64,000 nt of DNA from Methylophilaceae bacterium (lineage in GTDB: Bacteria > Pseudomonadota > Gammaproteobacteria > Burkholderiales > Methylophilaceae). Shown one piece after another: positions 28,484 through 38,886 of this stretch. The number at the start of each line of letters is the position of its first letter. The first letter of the stretch is position 1. Below the pieces are notes generated by a model. It was not told the origin of the DNA. It searched no databases and saw nothing but the letters and a program-made list of their open reading frames with translations. The stretch lies in contig JAOKBJ010000004.1 of the NCBI GenBank assembly GCA_028244835.1, positions 62,001 to 126,000 of the forward strand. Direction: 5' to 3'. The position numbers were made by a program, and so were the translations under genes.

Positions 28484-29374
28484 ATGAAAATAATTTTTAT
28501 TGGAAAAAAAACATCTAAGCCTATAAGCTTAAGTCTTGCCTCATTTATTTCTATTTTATTTATTTTATTTATTTTATTTATTTATTTAGTTATTTATTTC
28601 CCTAATCATGAAAAAACGAATAACGTGAATAATTTTAAAATCACTAACGAAACATTAAGTAATGATAAATTTTTAGGCGCGCAGAATTTTAATATTTATG
28701 TTGATCAAATTGGAGAATTACATTCAAGAATTCTTGAAATTGATCAACAAACAGAACGTTTACAAAGTATCATTAAGAAGCAAATACTCGGAAAAGAAAA
28801 GTTACCAAAGTTAAAAAAGAAAGATAAATTAGATGGTAAAGGTGGTCCATTTAATGGAATGAAAACAAGCCATGTTGACATTCAAAAAACTTTAGCAATA
28901 CTTATGGAAAGTATGGGAGTTAGAGAGGAGATTTATAATAAAATGGAAGCAATACTATTAAAACAATCAGTTCTTAAAGAAACACTTCCAACATTATACC
29001 CAGTTAATGTACCTTATACCTCGTCTTCATATGGATGGCGTATGGATCCAATTATAGGAAAAAGGGCATTCCATGAAGGAGTCGATTTTAGTGCAGCACA
29101 CGGCGAACCTATATATGCAACGGCTGGAGGAATAGTTCTGAAAGCAGGTAAGCATGGAAATTACGGAAATTTAGTCACTATAAATCATGGCGGCGGCCTG
29201 CAAACAAGATATGCTCATATATCTAAAATATTAGTTAAAAAGGGTGATATTGTAAAAAAAGAAGATTTAATTGCCTACGTTGGCAATACTGGTCGTTCGA
29301 CAGGCCCCCATCTGCATTATGAAATAAGACTCAATAAAAAATCTCTTGACCCTAAACAATACTTAAAAAGATAA
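28484..29374 (+). CDS. M23 (LytM-type) membrane-anchored metallopeptidase
   Basis: Cell-wall endopeptidase-like protein of 296 residues. A basic N-terminus and one membrane segment (about 18-41) are followed by a coiled-coil-prone stretch (70-100) and a C-terminal LytM domain. Zinc and catalytic motifs are complete: FHEGVDFSA (H and D ligands), YAHISKI and HLHYEIR. It should cut peptide crosslinks in the periplasm. It lies 7 nt before secA, the same pair as in many gammaproteobacteria. Confidence 0.88.
   Translation: MKIIFIGKKTSKPISLSLASFISILFILFILFIYLVIYFPNHEKTNNVNNFKITNETLSNDKFLGAQNFNIYVDQIGELHSRILEIDQQTERLQSIIKKQILGKEKLPKLKKKDKLDGKGGPFNGMKTSHVDIQKTLAILMESMGVREEIYNKMEAILLKQSVLKETLPTLYPVNVPYTSSSYGWRMDPIIGKRAFHEGVDFSAAHGEPIYATAGGIVLKAGKHGNYGNLVTINHGGGLQTRYAHISKILVKKGDIVKKEDLIAYVGNTGRSTGPHLHYEIRLNKKSLDPKQYLKR
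28553..28579 (+). repeat. In-frame tandem 9-bp repeat inside the M23 membrane helix
   Basis: Three exact copies of ATTTTATTT encode Ile-Leu-Phe three times within the single membrane segment, followed by more ATTT-like units. Gain or loss of units would change helix length without shifting frame. Confidence 0.85.
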
Positions 29375-29381
29375 ATAAAAT

Positions 29382-32054
29382 ATGCTAAAAAAAATCCTTA
29401 ATACTTTTTTTAATAGTCGAAATGATCGATTATTAAATCAATACTCCAAAAAAGTTAAACTAATCAATGAGCTGGAGCCAGAATTTAAAAAACTTAAAGA
29501 TAGTGATTTTAAAGATAAAACAAAAGAATTCAAAGATCGTTATAAATCTGGGGAAAAATTAGAAGATTTAATTGTTGAGGTTTTTGCTCATGTTCGTGAG
29601 GCAAGTATCAGAACTTTGGGAATGAGACATTTTGATGTCCAATTAATGGGAGGTATGGCCCTTAATGATGGAAAAATATCAGAAATGCGGACCGGTGAAG
29701 GAAAAACCCTTGTAGCTACCCTAACTGTTTTCTTAAATGCTTTAACTGGAGATGGGGTTCATGTTGTAACAGTCAATGATTATTTGGCAAAGAGAGATGC
29801 TGAGTGGATGGGTAAGCTATATAATTTTCTTGGTTTATCTGTAGGAGTAAATTTATCTAGGATGGATCCAAAGGATAAAAAATCTGCGTATGAGGCAGAT
29901 ATTACTTATGGAACAAATAATGAATTCGGTTTTGATTACCTTAGAGATAATATGGTTTATACCAAAGAAGAAAGAGTGCAAAGACCACTTAGTTACGCTG
30001 TAGTAGATGAAGTGGATTCAATTTTAATCGATGAGGCTAGAACTCCATTGGTTATATCTGGCCAAGCAGAAGATAGTATCGATTTGTACTCTAAAATTGA
30101 CAAGGTTGTTCCATTACTTAAAAGACAAGCAAAGGAAGATTTAAAAGAGGACGCAGAGGGAGATGCAAAGAGAGATGCAAAGGGAGATTTTTGGGTTGAT
30201 GAAAAAGCACACCAAGTAGTATTATCTGACGAAGGACATGAGAGTGTAGAAGTTATTTTAGTTAAGTTAGGAATTTTACCAAAAGGTTCAAATTTGTATG
30301 ACCCTGCAAATATTAATTTAATACACCATGTTAATTCGGCATTAAAAGCACATTATATTTTTATCAAAGATAAAGAATATGTTGTAAAAGATAATGCAAT
30401 TACAATTATTGATGAGTTTACGGGAAGAATGATGCCTGGTAGGCGCTGGTCAGAAGGCCTTCATCAAGCAATTGAGGCAAAAGAAGGCGTTGATATTCAA
30501 AAAGAAAATCAAACTCTTGCAAGCATAACCTTTCAGAACTATTTCAGAATGTATAAAAAACTTTCAGGTATGACAGGAACTGCAGATACCGAAGCTGAAG
30601 AATTTAGTCAAATTTATAATTTAGAAACAATAATTATTCCTCCACACCGACCAACAATAAGAATAGATCATGGAGACAAAATATACCGTACAAATACAGA
30701 AAGGTATCAAGCTGTGATTGATGATATTAAAAATTGTCATAAAAAATCACAACCAGTTTTAGTAGGGACAACTTCAATTGAAAATTCTGAGTTTATTTCT
30801 AAGATTCTTACTAAAGAAAAATTAGAACATCAAGTATTGAATGCTAAGCAGCATGAAAAAGAAGCTCATATAATAACTCAAGCTGGCAAACCTAGGATGA
30901 TAACGATAGCAACAAATATGGCTGGTAGAGGAACAGATATAGTGTTAGGTGGTAATATTGAGCCTGAAATTGATAAGCTTGACAAGTTAAAGCAGAAGAA
31001 AAAACTCATTGATTTGAAAAATACTTGGGAAAAAAGACATCAAGAAGTTATTAATGCTGGTGGACTTCATATTATTGGAACAGAGCGACATGAATCAAGA
31101 AGGATAGATAACCAATTAAGAGGTAGGGCTGGTCGTCAAGGCGACCCCGGTTCTAGTGCGTTCTATTTGTCATTAGATGATTCTTTATTAAGGCTTTTTG
31201 GTGGTGAAAGAGTGGCAACAATTATGGACAAGCTTAAACTTCCTGAGGGAGAGGCAATTGAACACTCAATGGTAACAAGGTCTGTAGAAAGTGCTCAGAG
31301 AAAAGTTGAAGCTAGAAATTTTGATAGTAGAAAGCAATTACTCGAATTTGATGATGTGCCAAATAACCAAAGAAAAGTGATATACGAACAAAGAAATGAC
31401 ATTATAGATAGTCCTAATATTAAAGAAAGTGTTAATCAGATAAGGGAAGATGTTATAACCGATACAGTTTATGAATATATTCCTCTTGAAAGTATTGAGG
31501 AGATGTGGGATATCAAATCTTTAGAAAAAAGACTCAAAGCTGATTATGCCGTTAAAGTAAATATAAACTCTTGGCTAAAAAAAGAACCTAATATTGCAAT
31601 TGAAGAAATTGCTAATAGAGTTAAAGAGGAAGCTAATAAATTTTATCGATTAAAAGAAAAGCAAGCTGGTGGCGATGTTATAGCTCATTTTGAAAGGTCG
31701 GTTATCTTACAGATAATAGATCAGAATTGGCGTGCACACCTCTCTTCATTAGATCAATTAAGGCAGGGAATAGGCTTGAGAGCATACGGTAATAAAGACC
31801 CAAAACAGGAGTTTAAAAAAGAAGCATTTGTATTATTTGAGCAATTATTAGAAAAAATTAAGTTTGAAATAACTAGAGTTTTAATGCTTGTCCAAGTTAA
31901 GAATGAAGAGCAAGTAAATGAGATAGATAGAAAAAACGAAGCTAAAGTGAAGTCAGCTCAATCAGACGATAAACCAAAAAAAGTTTCTCGAAATAGCGCT
32001 TGCCCATGTGGAAGCAAGAAAAAATATAAGCACTGTCATGGAGCATTAGTTTGA
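29382..32054 (+). CDS. secA: Preprotein translocase ATPase SecA
   Basis: ATP-driven motor of the Sec pathway that pushes preproteins through SecYEG. It has 890 residues. It shows Walker [14 protein letters not shown], the DEAD-type [28 protein letters not shown], and [13 protein letters not shown]. The C-terminal zinc/SecB tail is [19 protein letters not shown]. Residues 257-269 ([13 protein letters not shown]) are a low-complexity acidic/basic insert from a 12-bp tandem repeat. The stop overlaps the next gene. Confidence 0.98.
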   Translation: MLKKILNTFFNSRNDRLLNQYSKKVKLINELEPEFKKLKDSDFKDKTKEFKDRYKSGEKLEDLIVEVFAHVREASIRTLGMRHFDVQLMGGMALNDGKISEMRTGEGKTLVATLTVFLNALTGDGVHVVTVNDYLAKRDAEWMGKLYNFLGLSVGVNLSRMDPKDKKSAYEADITYGTNNEFGFDYLRDNMVYTKEERVQRPLSYAVVDEVDSILIDEARTPLVISGQAEDSIDLYSKIDKVVPLLKRQAKEDLKEDAEGDAKRDAKGDFWVDEKAHQVVLSDEGHESVEVILVKLGILPKGSNLYDPANINLIHHVNSALKAHYIFIKDKEYVVKDNAITIIDEFTGRMMPGRRWSEGLHQAIEAKEGVDIQKENQTLASITFQNYFRMYKKLSGMTGTADTEAEEFSQIYNLETIIIPPHRPTIRIDHGDKIYRTNTERYQAVIDDIKNCHKKSQPVLVGTTSIENSEFISKILTKEKLEHQVLNAKQHEKEAHIITQAGKPRMITIATNMAGRGTDIVLGGNIEPEIDKLDKLKQKKKLIDLKNTWEKRHQEVINAGGLHIIGTERHESRRIDNQLRGRAGRQGDPGSSAFYLSLDDSLLRLFGGERVATIMDKLKLPEGEAIEHSMVTRSVESAQRKVEARNFDSRKQLLEFDDVPNNQRKVIYEQRNDIIDSPNIKESVNQIREDVITDTVYEYIPLESIEEMWDIKSLEKRLKADYAVKVNINSWLKKEPNIAIEEIANRVKEEANKFYRLKEKQAGGDVIAHFERSVILQIIDQNWRAHLSSLDQLRQGIGLRAYGNKDPKQEFKKEAFVLFEQLLEKIKFEITRVLMLVQVKNEEQVNEIDRKNEAKVKSAQSDDKPKKVSRNSACPCGSKKKYKHCHGALV
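30150..30185 (+). repeat. Tandem 12-bp repeat in secA
   Basis: Three 12-base units, each starting GACGCA or GATGCA, encode DAEG, DAKR and DAKG. They fall in a variable loop of nucleotide-binding domain 1 and keep the frame. Confidence 0.7.
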
Positions 32055-32236
32055 GTCAGGAAGGCTGTGATGAGAATTTATCTCCATGCATTGGAGTTTG
32101 TCAATACAATGATGAGGATTTATGTAGGGGTTGTTTTAGGACATCAGAAGAAATTTCTCGATGGTTTGATATGACAGTAAAAGAAAAAAAGAGAATTATT
32201 AATTTATTACCGTCCAGAATGGAAGATCTGTTCTAA
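32051..32236 (+). CDS. DUF1289 small cysteine-rich protein
   Basis: A 61-residue protein with the DUF1289 pattern SPCIGVC-x7[12 protein letters not shown] followed by W and a basic patch. The four cysteines suggest metal or iron-sulfur binding, with no demonstrated function in the family. It starts at a TTG overlapping the secA stop by 4 nt and ends overlapping nth (opposite strand) by 4 nt. Confidence 0.82.
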   Translation: MSQEGCDENLSPCIGVCQYNDEDLCRGCFRTSEEISRWFDMTVKEKKRIINLLPSRMEDLF

Positions 32237-32871
32237 TTTAATAAAGTCTTACTTTTGTATTCGCATAGTTCTTTAATTACACATTTAATGCAATCTGGGC
32301 TCCTAGCTTTGCAAATATACCTCCCATGAAGTATTAATAAATGATGCGCATCAACTAAAAACTCATTTGGAATTAGTTTAGTAAGTTTTATTTCCACAGC
32401 TAATGGAGTGTTGCCAGGTGCTAATTTTATTCTATTTGAGAGTCTAAAAATATGAGTATCAACCGCGATAACTGGCTCTTTAAAAATAGTATTTAATATT
32501 ACATTTGCTGTTTTTCTTCCAACGCCAGGCAAATTTTCAAGGCTCTCTCTGCTACGAGGAATTTCACCTGAGTATTCTTGGTTAATAATTTTACTAGTCT
32601 TATGAATATTTTTAGCTTTAGTATGAAAAAGACCTATATTTTTGATTAAAGATTCTATCTTTGGAATTGATAACGAACTTATTTTTTCAGCAGTATTTGC
32701 TATTTTAAATAATTGGACAGTAGCTTTATTGACAGAAATATCTGTAGCCTGAGCTGATAAAATTACTGCGATTAAAAGCTCAAAAGAACTATTGTAATTA
32801 AGTTCGGTAGAAGGATTAGGGTTATTTTGTTTTAGAAGAGAGAAGATTTTTCTTCTTTTTTCAATGTTCAT
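32233..32871 (-). CDS. nth: Endonuclease III (DNA glycosylase/AP lyase)
   Basis: Base-excision repair enzyme for oxidised pyrimidines. It has 212 residues. The helix-hairpin-helix LPGVGRKTANVIL includes catalytic K120, and VDTHIFR includes D138, the same numbering as E. coli. The cluster C-x6-C-x2-C-x5-C near residue 188 binds a [4Fe-4S]. It is the last gene of the rnf operon, 2 nt after rnfE, the order known from E. coli. Confidence 0.97.
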   Translation of the reverse strand: MNIEKRRKIFSLLKQNNPNPSTELNYNSSFELLIAVILSAQATDISVNKATVQLFKIANTAEKISSLSIPKIESLIKNIGLFHTKAKNIHKTSKIINQEYSGEIPRSRESLENLPGVGRKTANVILNTIFKEPVIAVDTHIFRLSNRIKLAPGNTPLAVEIKLTKLIPNEFLVDAHHLLILHGRYICKARSPDCIKCVIKELCEYKSKTLLN

Positions 32872-32873
32872 TT

Positions 32874-33500
32874 TTAATTTTTCTGGTCTATCCAGTTAAC
32901 TAAAGCAATTAGTAGCGCAAGTCCTAGAAAAGCACCTGGGGGAAGAATGGCTAAAAGAAAGCCACTATATTGATCAAAGAAATTTATACTAATTCCGCTT
33001 AATGACTGGCCAAAAATTAGATCAAAACCTGAAAATAAAGTGCCTTGTCCAAGAAATTCTCTCATACCACCTAAAATTATTAGTACAAAACATAAACCTA
33101 AGCCCATAAATAAACCATCATAAAATGAAGGTAGGGTCGGATTTTTTGAAGCAAATGACTCGACTCTTGCCAAAACAATACAATTTGTAACTATTAGGGG
33201 TATAAAAATTCCTAGTGCTTTATATAAAGGCTCAGCAAAAGCATGAATAGATAAATCAACTACTGTTACTAGCGCCGCAATTACTAATATAAATATAGGC
33301 ACTCTAACTTCATCAGGGACAAATTTTCTAATTGGTGATATGGAACTATTAGCAATAATCATAACAAACATTGTTGCTAAACCAAGGCTTAAACCATTTA
33401 CTACACTGGTAGTAATTGCAAGTGTTGGACACAGCCCTAGTAATTGGATTGTTCCAGGGTTTTGTTTCCATAGCCCATCAATAACAGCTTCTCTAAACAT
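32874..33500 (-). CDS. rnfE: Rnf complex membrane subunit E
   Basis: Integral membrane subunit of the Rnf ion-translocating ferredoxin:NAD+ oxidoreductase. It has 208 residues and about six membrane segments. It shows LWKQNPGTIQLLGLCPTLA at the N-terminus and FIPLIVTNCIVLARVESFA mid-protein, the conserved NqrD/RnfE features. It overlaps rnfG by 8 nt. Direction of electron flow cannot be read from sequence. Confidence 0.95.
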   Translation of the reverse strand: MFREAVIDGLWKQNPGTIQLLGLCPTLAITTSVVNGLSLGLATMFVMIIANSSISPIRKFVPDEVRVPIFILVIAALVTVVDLSIHAFAEPLYKALGIFIPLIVTNCIVLARVESFASKNPTLPSFYDGLFMGLGLCFVLIILGGMREFLGQGTLFSGFDLIFGQSLSGISINFFDQYSGFLLAILPPGAFLGLALLIALVNWIDQKN

Positions 33501-34125
33501 CGATACCCATTTTTAATTTATTTTCTTTAAAAAAGTTAAGTGATTCATTTATTGCATTTACTACAGCTCTTGCAGTAATTGTAGCTCCAGAAACATAATC
33601 AAACTTACCTTGATCTTTTTGTACGGCCCACTCTAATTTTTTAGTATTTTCTAATGATGAATAAGTAAATATATTAATCCAATCACTTTTAGTAATATCA
33701 ATATAATCACCAAGCCCTGGAGTCTCTTGATGCTTTACAACCCTTGTTCCCAATATATAACCTTTTGTATCAATTCCAACTAAAATTTTTATCTCGCCAC
33801 TGTAGCCATCAGGAGCTCTTGTTTCTAGAATTACTGCGGTAACTTTATTATTATTTTTTGCAATGTAGCCTTTTATAGCTTCTTTATTCTTTAATTTTTT
33901 ATTAGGCTTTATTTTTATAAAACTATTTATTAAATCATTATTATATATATCCTTAGAAATAACTTGTAGAAGCAACCTTTCTTTTGCTTCCGCCTCGCTT
34001 TTTATGATTATGGGATTAGCCTTCGTGTAAACAAATTCGAGAATTGTTGAGAAAATAACACCAAAAATTATCATCACTAGGACAGTTCGTCCTACTATTT
34101 TATTTTTTTTTATAAAATCATTCAT
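33493..34125 (-). CDS. rnfG: Rnf complex FMN-binding subunit G
   Basis: Membrane-anchored flavoprotein subunit. One N-terminal membrane helix (about 11-32) is followed by a periplasmic FMN domain, with the covalent flavin site in SGATITARAV where the Thr carries FMN. The frame opens at 34158, but ATG 34125 gives MNDFIKKNK and the usual 8-nt overlap with rnfD, so that start is chosen. Length is about 210. Confidence 0.94.
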   Translation of the reverse strand: MNDFIKKNKIVGRTVLVMIIFGVIFSTILEFVYTKANPIIIKSEAEAKERLLLQVISKDIYNNDLINSFIKIKPNKKLKNKEAIKGYIAKNNNKVTAVILETRAPDGYSGEIKILVGIDTKGYILGTRVVKHQETPGLGDYIDITKSDWINIFTYSSLENTKKLEWAVQKDQGKFDYVSGATITARAVVNAINESLNFFKENKLKMGIDV

Positions 34126-35128
34126 GTCCGAATACTCTAGGTTGAGTGAGTGAGTCAATTAAAGGTACACATATATTCATCAATATAACAGCGAAGGCAA
34201 TGCCCTCGGGATAACCACCAAATACCCTAATTAAATATACTAATAATGCGACACCAAAAGCAAAAAATATTTTACCTTTTGGGGTTGTTGGACCACTTAC
34301 TGGATCAGTGATAATGAAAAATGCACATAGTAAAGTACCTCCACTAACTAAATGAGTAAGAGGTGATAGATAGCGACTAGGATCGATTATCCAGAATACA
34401 GCTGAGATCAAAATAAGACTGAGTAAAAATGTAACAGGTAAATGCCATGTAATTATTTTTTTAATCCACATGAAAATACCACCTATTAGAAAACAGAAAC
34501 TAATTATAATTGAGGCATTGAAGTATGAATTAAGGGGCATTCCTTTAGTAAAATTTAACTCAAAAGGCTTATTTAAAAATATTTGAGTCTTAATATAATC
34601 GAGAGGAGTTGCACTAGAGACACTATCAATTAGGCTTTTTGTCCCATAAAAAAATGTTTCCATTTGTTGTCCTATATTAAAATCTAGTAAATGAGATATA
34701 GGTAATGGCCATTTAGTCATAATGGCTGGAAAAGATATAAGTAGTACTGCATATCCAACCATCGCAGGATTAAATAAATTAGATCCTAAACCGCCATACA
34801 TATGTTTAGCAACAATTATTGTAAAGAGAGTTCCTATAACAATGATCCACCAAGGAGCAATAGATGGAATAGATAAGGCTAATAAACTTGCTGCTACTAC
34901 AGCACTCCCATCAGTAATAAATAATTTGACAGGTAAGTTTCTTATTTTTAGAATAAAGTATTCCGCTATTACAGCAGTAATAATTGCAATAGTTATATTT
35001 AGAAGAACCCCAAAGCCAAAAAGAAATATATAAGCTATTATTCCTGGCACAAGAGCTGCCATCACTAACATCATAACCCAAGTTACACTTGGCGCTTTTT
35101 GAATGAATGGTGATTGTTGGCTAAACAT
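34118..35128 (-). CDS. rnfD: Rnf complex membrane subunit D
   Basis: Polytopic subunit of 336 residues with about nine hydrophobic segments and a covalent FMN site SATPLDYIK. It has the family features TDGSAVVAASLLALSIP, GGLGSNLFNPAMVGYA, and DPVSGPTTPKGKI. It overlaps rnfG by 8 nt and abuts rnfC by one base. Confidence 0.95.
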   Translation of the reverse strand: MFSQQSPFIQKAPSVTWVMMLVMAALVPGIIAYIFLFGFGVLLNITIAIITAVIAEYFILKIRNLPVKLFITDGSAVVAASLLALSIPSIAPWWIIVIGTLFTIIVAKHMYGGLGSNLFNPAMVGYAVLLISFPAIMTKWPLPISHLLDFNIGQQMETFFYGTKSLIDSVSSATPLDYIKTQIFLNKPFELNFTKGMPLNSYFNASIIISFCFLIGGIFMWIKKIITWHLPVTFLLSLILISAVFWIIDPSRYLSPLTHLVSGGTLLCAFFIITDPVSGPTTPKGKIFFAFGVALLVYLIRVFGGYPEGIAFAVILMNICVPLIDSLTQPRVFGHE

Positions 35129-36657
35129 TATTTAATTTTTTCATCTTTATTAATACGACCTAATGCAGCTGCAATTTCTGCTCTCTTTTCTTCAATTAAT
35201 TTTGATTTATCATTACTGCTACTCTCCAATTTCCTCTTTGCATTCCTTTCAGCTCGTTCTTTCTTCTCCCTCTCCAATCTTAATATTCTGAAATCATTTC
35301 TATCTCGAGCAATACCTGCTTCTTCTTTTGCAATATTGTCCGCAATAATTTCACTTTTAGCATATCTATAAAATTGAACAAGTGGAATGTTGCTAGGACA
35401 TACATATGAGCAACATCCGCATTCAATACAATCAAATAGATTGTAATTTTGTGCCTTCTCAAATTGATCTGATTTTGAGAACCAAAATAATTCTTGAGGC
35501 TGTAATTCTACTGGGCAAGCTTCCGCACATTTAGAGCATCGTATGCAAGGAAGAGGCTCATTTTTTTCTTCTATCATATCTTGCTCAGCACTTATTACAC
35601 AATTCATTGTTTTTGTAACAGAAATATCAATAGAAGGTAATTTAAATCCCATCATTGGACCACCCATTATGAAAGTATTATTTTTATTTATTTGACCACC
35701 TGACTTTTTAATAAGGTCTTTTAATGAGGTACCAAATAATACTTCATAATTTCTAGGTTTATGAAGATTCCCAGTAATAGTGACAATCCTACTTAATGAA
35801 GGCTCGCCAAAATTAATAAAACGGTAGATTGCAATTATGGTTGCAACGTTAAACATTTGAATACCATACTCAGCAGCTCTTTTTTGTTTTGGTATTTTTA
35901 TACCGTTGATAAGATAAATCAATCTCTTTGCGTCACCACTTGGATAAATGGTGGGTACAACTTTTGCTGTAATTGAGGATTTTTTATTAATGTAAAAATT
36001 TATTTTATCTAAGGCCTCAGGTTTATTATCTTCAATACCAATAATAGTTTCTTTAGCCCCTAATAATTCTTGAACTAATTGAATCCCCTTCATTAACTCT
36101 TCACTTTTTTCTCGCATCAACATATCATCGCAAGTAATATATGGCTCACATTCAGCAGCATTAACTATTAATGTATCTATTTTATTAGTTCGATTTAACC
36201 CTAACTTTAAGTGACTTGGGAATGCCGCTCCCCCTAGACCTACTATGCCAGAATTTAGTAATAATTTTATTGTTTGATCTAGCCCTATTTTTTTCCAATC
36301 AATTGACGATTTTTTAATCCATTGGTCTTTCATATCTGGGGCTATCACAATACAATAATCAGGCAGCCCTGACGGATGAGGAATAAGTAACTTTTCTATA
36401 GATTTAATTTCTCCAGATGTTGGCGCATGGATTGCAGCAGAAACATTACCATCTGCTTCGGCAATTAACTGTCCTTTAAGAACGTAATCACCAGTACTGA
36501 CTTTTATTTTTGGCATATTCCCTATATGTTGCCTTAAAGGTAATATTAGTTTTTTAGGGATTTCAATCTTCTCGACTGCCATTGATGTCGAAATATTTTT
36601 TTTAGTTTCAGCATTAATTCCACCATTAAACTTGAATATTTTATCTATTAAATTCAA
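35128..36657 (-). CDS. rnfC: Rnf complex NADH- and Fe-S-binding subunit C
   Basis: Peripheral subunit with the FMN/NADH site and two ferredoxin-type clusters. It has 509 residues. [13 protein letters not shown] is the nucleotide-binding region. The Fe-S motifs are [12 protein letters not shown] and [12 protein letters not shown], both near 370-420. The C-terminal tail is a short basic/acidic coil of about 70 residues, much shorter than the E. coli tail (740 residues in total). It overlaps rnfB by 4 nt. Confidence 0.96.
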   Translation of the reverse strand: MNLIDKIFKFNGGINAETKKNISTSMAVEKIEIPKKLILPLRQHIGNMPKIKVSTGDYVLKGQLIAEADGNVSAAIHAPTSGEIKSIEKLLIPHPSGLPDYCIVIAPDMKDQWIKKSSIDWKKIGLDQTIKLLLNSGIVGLGGAAFPSHLKLGLNRTNKIDTLIVNAAECEPYITCDDMLMREKSEELMKGIQLVQELLGAKETIIGIEDNKPEALDKINFYINKKSSITAKVVPTIYPSGDAKRLIYLINGIKIPKQKRAAEYGIQMFNVATIIAIYRFINFGEPSLSRIVTITGNLHKPRNYEVLFGTSLKDLIKKSGGQINKNNTFIMGGPMMGFKLPSIDISVTKTMNCVISAEQDMIEEKNEPLPCIRCSKCAEACPVELQPQELFWFSKSDQFEKAQNYNLFDCIECGCCSYVCPSNIPLVQFYRYAKSEIIADNIAKEEAGIARDRNDFRILRLEREKKERAERNAKRKLESSSNDKSKLIEEKRAEIAAALGRINKDEKIK

Positions 36658-37229
36658 TGAGATACCTTTGGTTTATTTGAATCAGTTTTATTAATGTTAT
36701 AAACAGGATACTTCCATTTCCAATTTTCAGTATCCTCTTTGATTTCAGGCATAGTTATACAGTCAACTGGACAAGGTGGTAGACACAACTCACATCCAGT
36801 ACATTCTTTTTCAATTATTGTATGCATCTGTTTCGCTGCACCTAAAATTGCATCAACAGGACATGCTTGTATGCAAAGAGTACAACCAATACATGTGTCC
36901 TCATCTATAAAGGCGACAGCTTTTGCTTTAGTTATTCCATGACTTTCATTGAGGGGTTTATATTCGACCCCCATTAACTCTGCAAGTGCTCGAACACCCG
37001 CCTCTCCACCTGGGGGGCATTGGTTAATATCAGCTTCTCCTTTTGCAATCGCAGTAGCATATGGTTTACATCCTGGGTAACTACATTGGCCACATTGTGT
37101 TTGAGGCAAGATAGAATCAATTTTTTCAATAATTGGATCTCCTTTTACTTTAAATTGTACTGATGAGAAACCAAGAACTAAGCCAATTATTACAGCTAAG
37201 AATAATATTATTAATATTGAAGTTAGCAT
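36654..37229 (-). CDS. rnfB: Rnf complex Fe-S subunit B
   Basis: Membrane-anchored iron-sulfur protein, the probable ferredoxin-contact subunit. It has 191 residues: an N-terminal membrane helix (2-22), the four-Cys 4Fe-4S domain CGQCSYPGC with a later CPPGG, then two 4Fe-4S ferredoxin motifs [12 protein letters not shown] and [12 protein letters not shown]. It shares one base with rnfA. Confidence 0.97.
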   Translation of the reverse strand: MLTSILIILFLAVIIGLVLGFSSVQFKVKGDPIIEKIDSILPQTQCGQCSYPGCKPYATAIAKGEADINQCPPGGEAGVRALAELMGVEYKPLNESHGITKAKAVAFIDEDTCIGCTLCIQACPVDAILGAAKQMHTIIEKECTGCELCLPPCPVDCITMPEIKEDTENWKWKYPVYNINKTDSNKPKVSH

Positions 37230-37810
37230 TATCTATCTAGTCCAATAAAACCCATAAAAGCCAAACTCATTAGTGCTGCCGTTATCATAGCAATGGCACT
37301 CCCTTTAAAAGGTTGAGGAATATGAGCACCTTCTAATCTTTCTCGAGTTGATGAAAAAAGAATAAGTACAAATGAAAAACCTATAGCACCACCAAAGCCA
37401 AAAACAGCTGATTCAAGAAGTGTATGGCTAGCCTGAGCATTTAGTAATGGAATACCTAATACAGCACAGTTTGTAGTAATAAGAGGTAGAAATATTCCAA
37501 GCATTTTGTATAAAATAGGAAAATTCTTTTCCATTAACATCTCTGTAAATTGAACAACAGCAGCAATCACAACAATAAAGGTTAATGTTCTTAAATAAAC
37601 AAGATCATTAGGCTCAAGAAGGTAATGATTGATAGCCCAACTAGTCATTGAGCCAATTGTTAAAACGAATGCCGTAGCTGCAGACATGCTAATAGAGGTT
37701 TCAAGTTTCTTAGACACGCCCATAAAAGGACATAGACCAAGAATTTTAGTGAGCACTATGTTATTAACAAGAACTGTACTAATTATGATTAAAAAGTAAT
37801 TATTTAGCAT
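37229..37810 (-). CDS. rnfA: Rnf complex membrane subunit A
   Basis: Polytopic subunit of 193 residues with about six hydrophobic segments, paralogous to Rnf[14 protein letters not shown] near residue 23 and [15 protein letters not shown] near 106 are the family signatures. It is the first gene of rnfABCDGE-nth. The 206-base divergent gap to dapA holds the operon's promoter region. Confidence 0.96.
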   Translation of the reverse strand: MLNNYFLIIISTVLVNNIVLTKILGLCPFMGVSKKLETSISMSAATAFVLTIGSMTSWAINHYLLEPNDLVYLRTLTFIVVIAAVVQFTEMLMEKNFPILYKMLGIFLPLITTNCAVLGIPLLNAQASHTLLESAVFGFGGAIGFSFVLILFSSTRERLEGAHIPQPFKGSAIAMITAALMSLAFMGFIGLDR

Positions 37811-37866
37811 ATTCTAAATTATAGAGGATTAATATCTCCTAAGTCTGCCTTTTAAGTATAAAATTA

Positions 37867-37895
37867 TTGAAACTATAACAATATTTTTATATGAT
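37867..37895 (+). promoter_or_regulatory. Putative sigma70 promoter of dapA
   Basis: TTGAAA (37867-37872), a 17-base spacer and TATGAT (37890-37895) match the consensus well. A start near 37902 would leave a leader of about 115 bases. The surrounding region is extremely A/T-rich, which raises the chance of accidental matches. Confidence 0.42.
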
Positions 37896-38016
37896 AAAAA
37901 AGAATAATAAATTATTTAATTATACTCTTTAGTTATATAAAAAAAATATATAAAAATCTAAAATGTTAAATGTTTCCAGTAGAATATAAATTATTTTTTG
38001 AACTATGGAATTAATT

Positions 38017-38886
38017 ATGTTTCAAGGTAGTATCGTAGCAATAGTGACCCCAATGAACCTTGATGGTTCAATTGATATAGGTAATTTTAAAAACTTACTT
38101 GATTTCCATATTGAAAATAAAACAGATGGAATTGTTGTTTTAGGAACTACCGGAGAATGTCCAACAATTGATTTTGATGAACACACCTTCCTCATTAAAG
38201 AAGCAGTTTTACATATAAAAGGAAGAATTCCAGTGATTGCTGGCACTGGGGCAAATTCAACTAAAGAAGCAGTATTTTTGACACAATCAGCAAAGGAAGC
38301 CGGCGCAGATGCCTGTTTGTTAGTTACGCCTTATTATAATAAGCCAAATCAGAAAGGCTTATTTGAACATTATAAAGCTATCAATGACGCAGTTGAGATA
38401 CCGCAAATATTATATAACGTTCCATCAAGAACAGGTTGTGATTTAGAAAATAGTACTGTTGTTTTACTAAGTCAACTTTCAAATATAATTGGAATAAAAG
38501 ATGCAACTGGAGAATTAGAACGTATCGACTTTTTAAAAGACAAAGTTAAACATAACTTTATCTTTATTAGTGGCGACGATCTTTCTTTCCTAGATTATAT
38601 GGAAAGAGGTGGTTGCGGTGTGATTTCTGTAACAGCAAATGTAAAGCCCAACTTAATGCATAATATTTGCCATAGCATCTTGAATGGAAATAATGAAAAA
38701 TCAAGGGTTATTAACGATCAGTTAGCCAGCCTCCATCAAGCAATGTTTATTGATTCTAATCCAATACCTGTAAAGTGGCTTTTAAATTATTTAGGGTTAA
38801 TCAACCAAGGTATCAGACTTCCTTTAGTTGAGCTTGATAAGAAATACCAAGCTAAACTAGTTAAGGTCTTTGAAGCTATTAAATGA
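38017..38886 (+). CDS. dapA: 4-hydroxy-tetrahydrodipicolinate synthase
   Basis: First committed step of lysine/diaminopimelate synthesis, condensing pyruvate with aspartate semialdehyde. The frame opens at ATG 38005, but ATG 38017 (MFQGSIVAIVTPM) matches the family N-terminus. Length is 289. Active site: GTTGEC (Thr44/45), TPYYNKP, ILYNVPSRTGCDL (Tyr, Arg), and Schiff-base lysine in GIKDATGE near 161. It overlaps bamC by 4 nt. Confidence 0.96.
   Translation: MFQGSIVAIVTPMNLDGSIDIGNFKNLLDFHIENKTDGIVVLGTTGECPTIDFDEHTFLIKEAVLHIKGRIPVIAGTGANSTKEAVFLTQSAKEAGADACLLVTPYYNKPNQKGLFEHYKAINDAVEIPQILYNVPSRTGCDLENSTVVLLSQLSNIIGIKDATGELERIDFLKDKVKHNFIFISGDDLSFLDYMERGGCGVISVTANVKPNLMHNICHSILNGNNEKSRVINDQLASLHQAMFIDSNPIPVKWLLNYLGLINQGIRLPLVELDKKYQAKLVKVFEAIK

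Noticed and set aside
37811-38004. A/T-rich divergent gap as a possible replication origin or small RNA
   Set aside because: No DnaA-box-like repeats or RNA fold seen; a promoter region for rnfA and dapA explains it.
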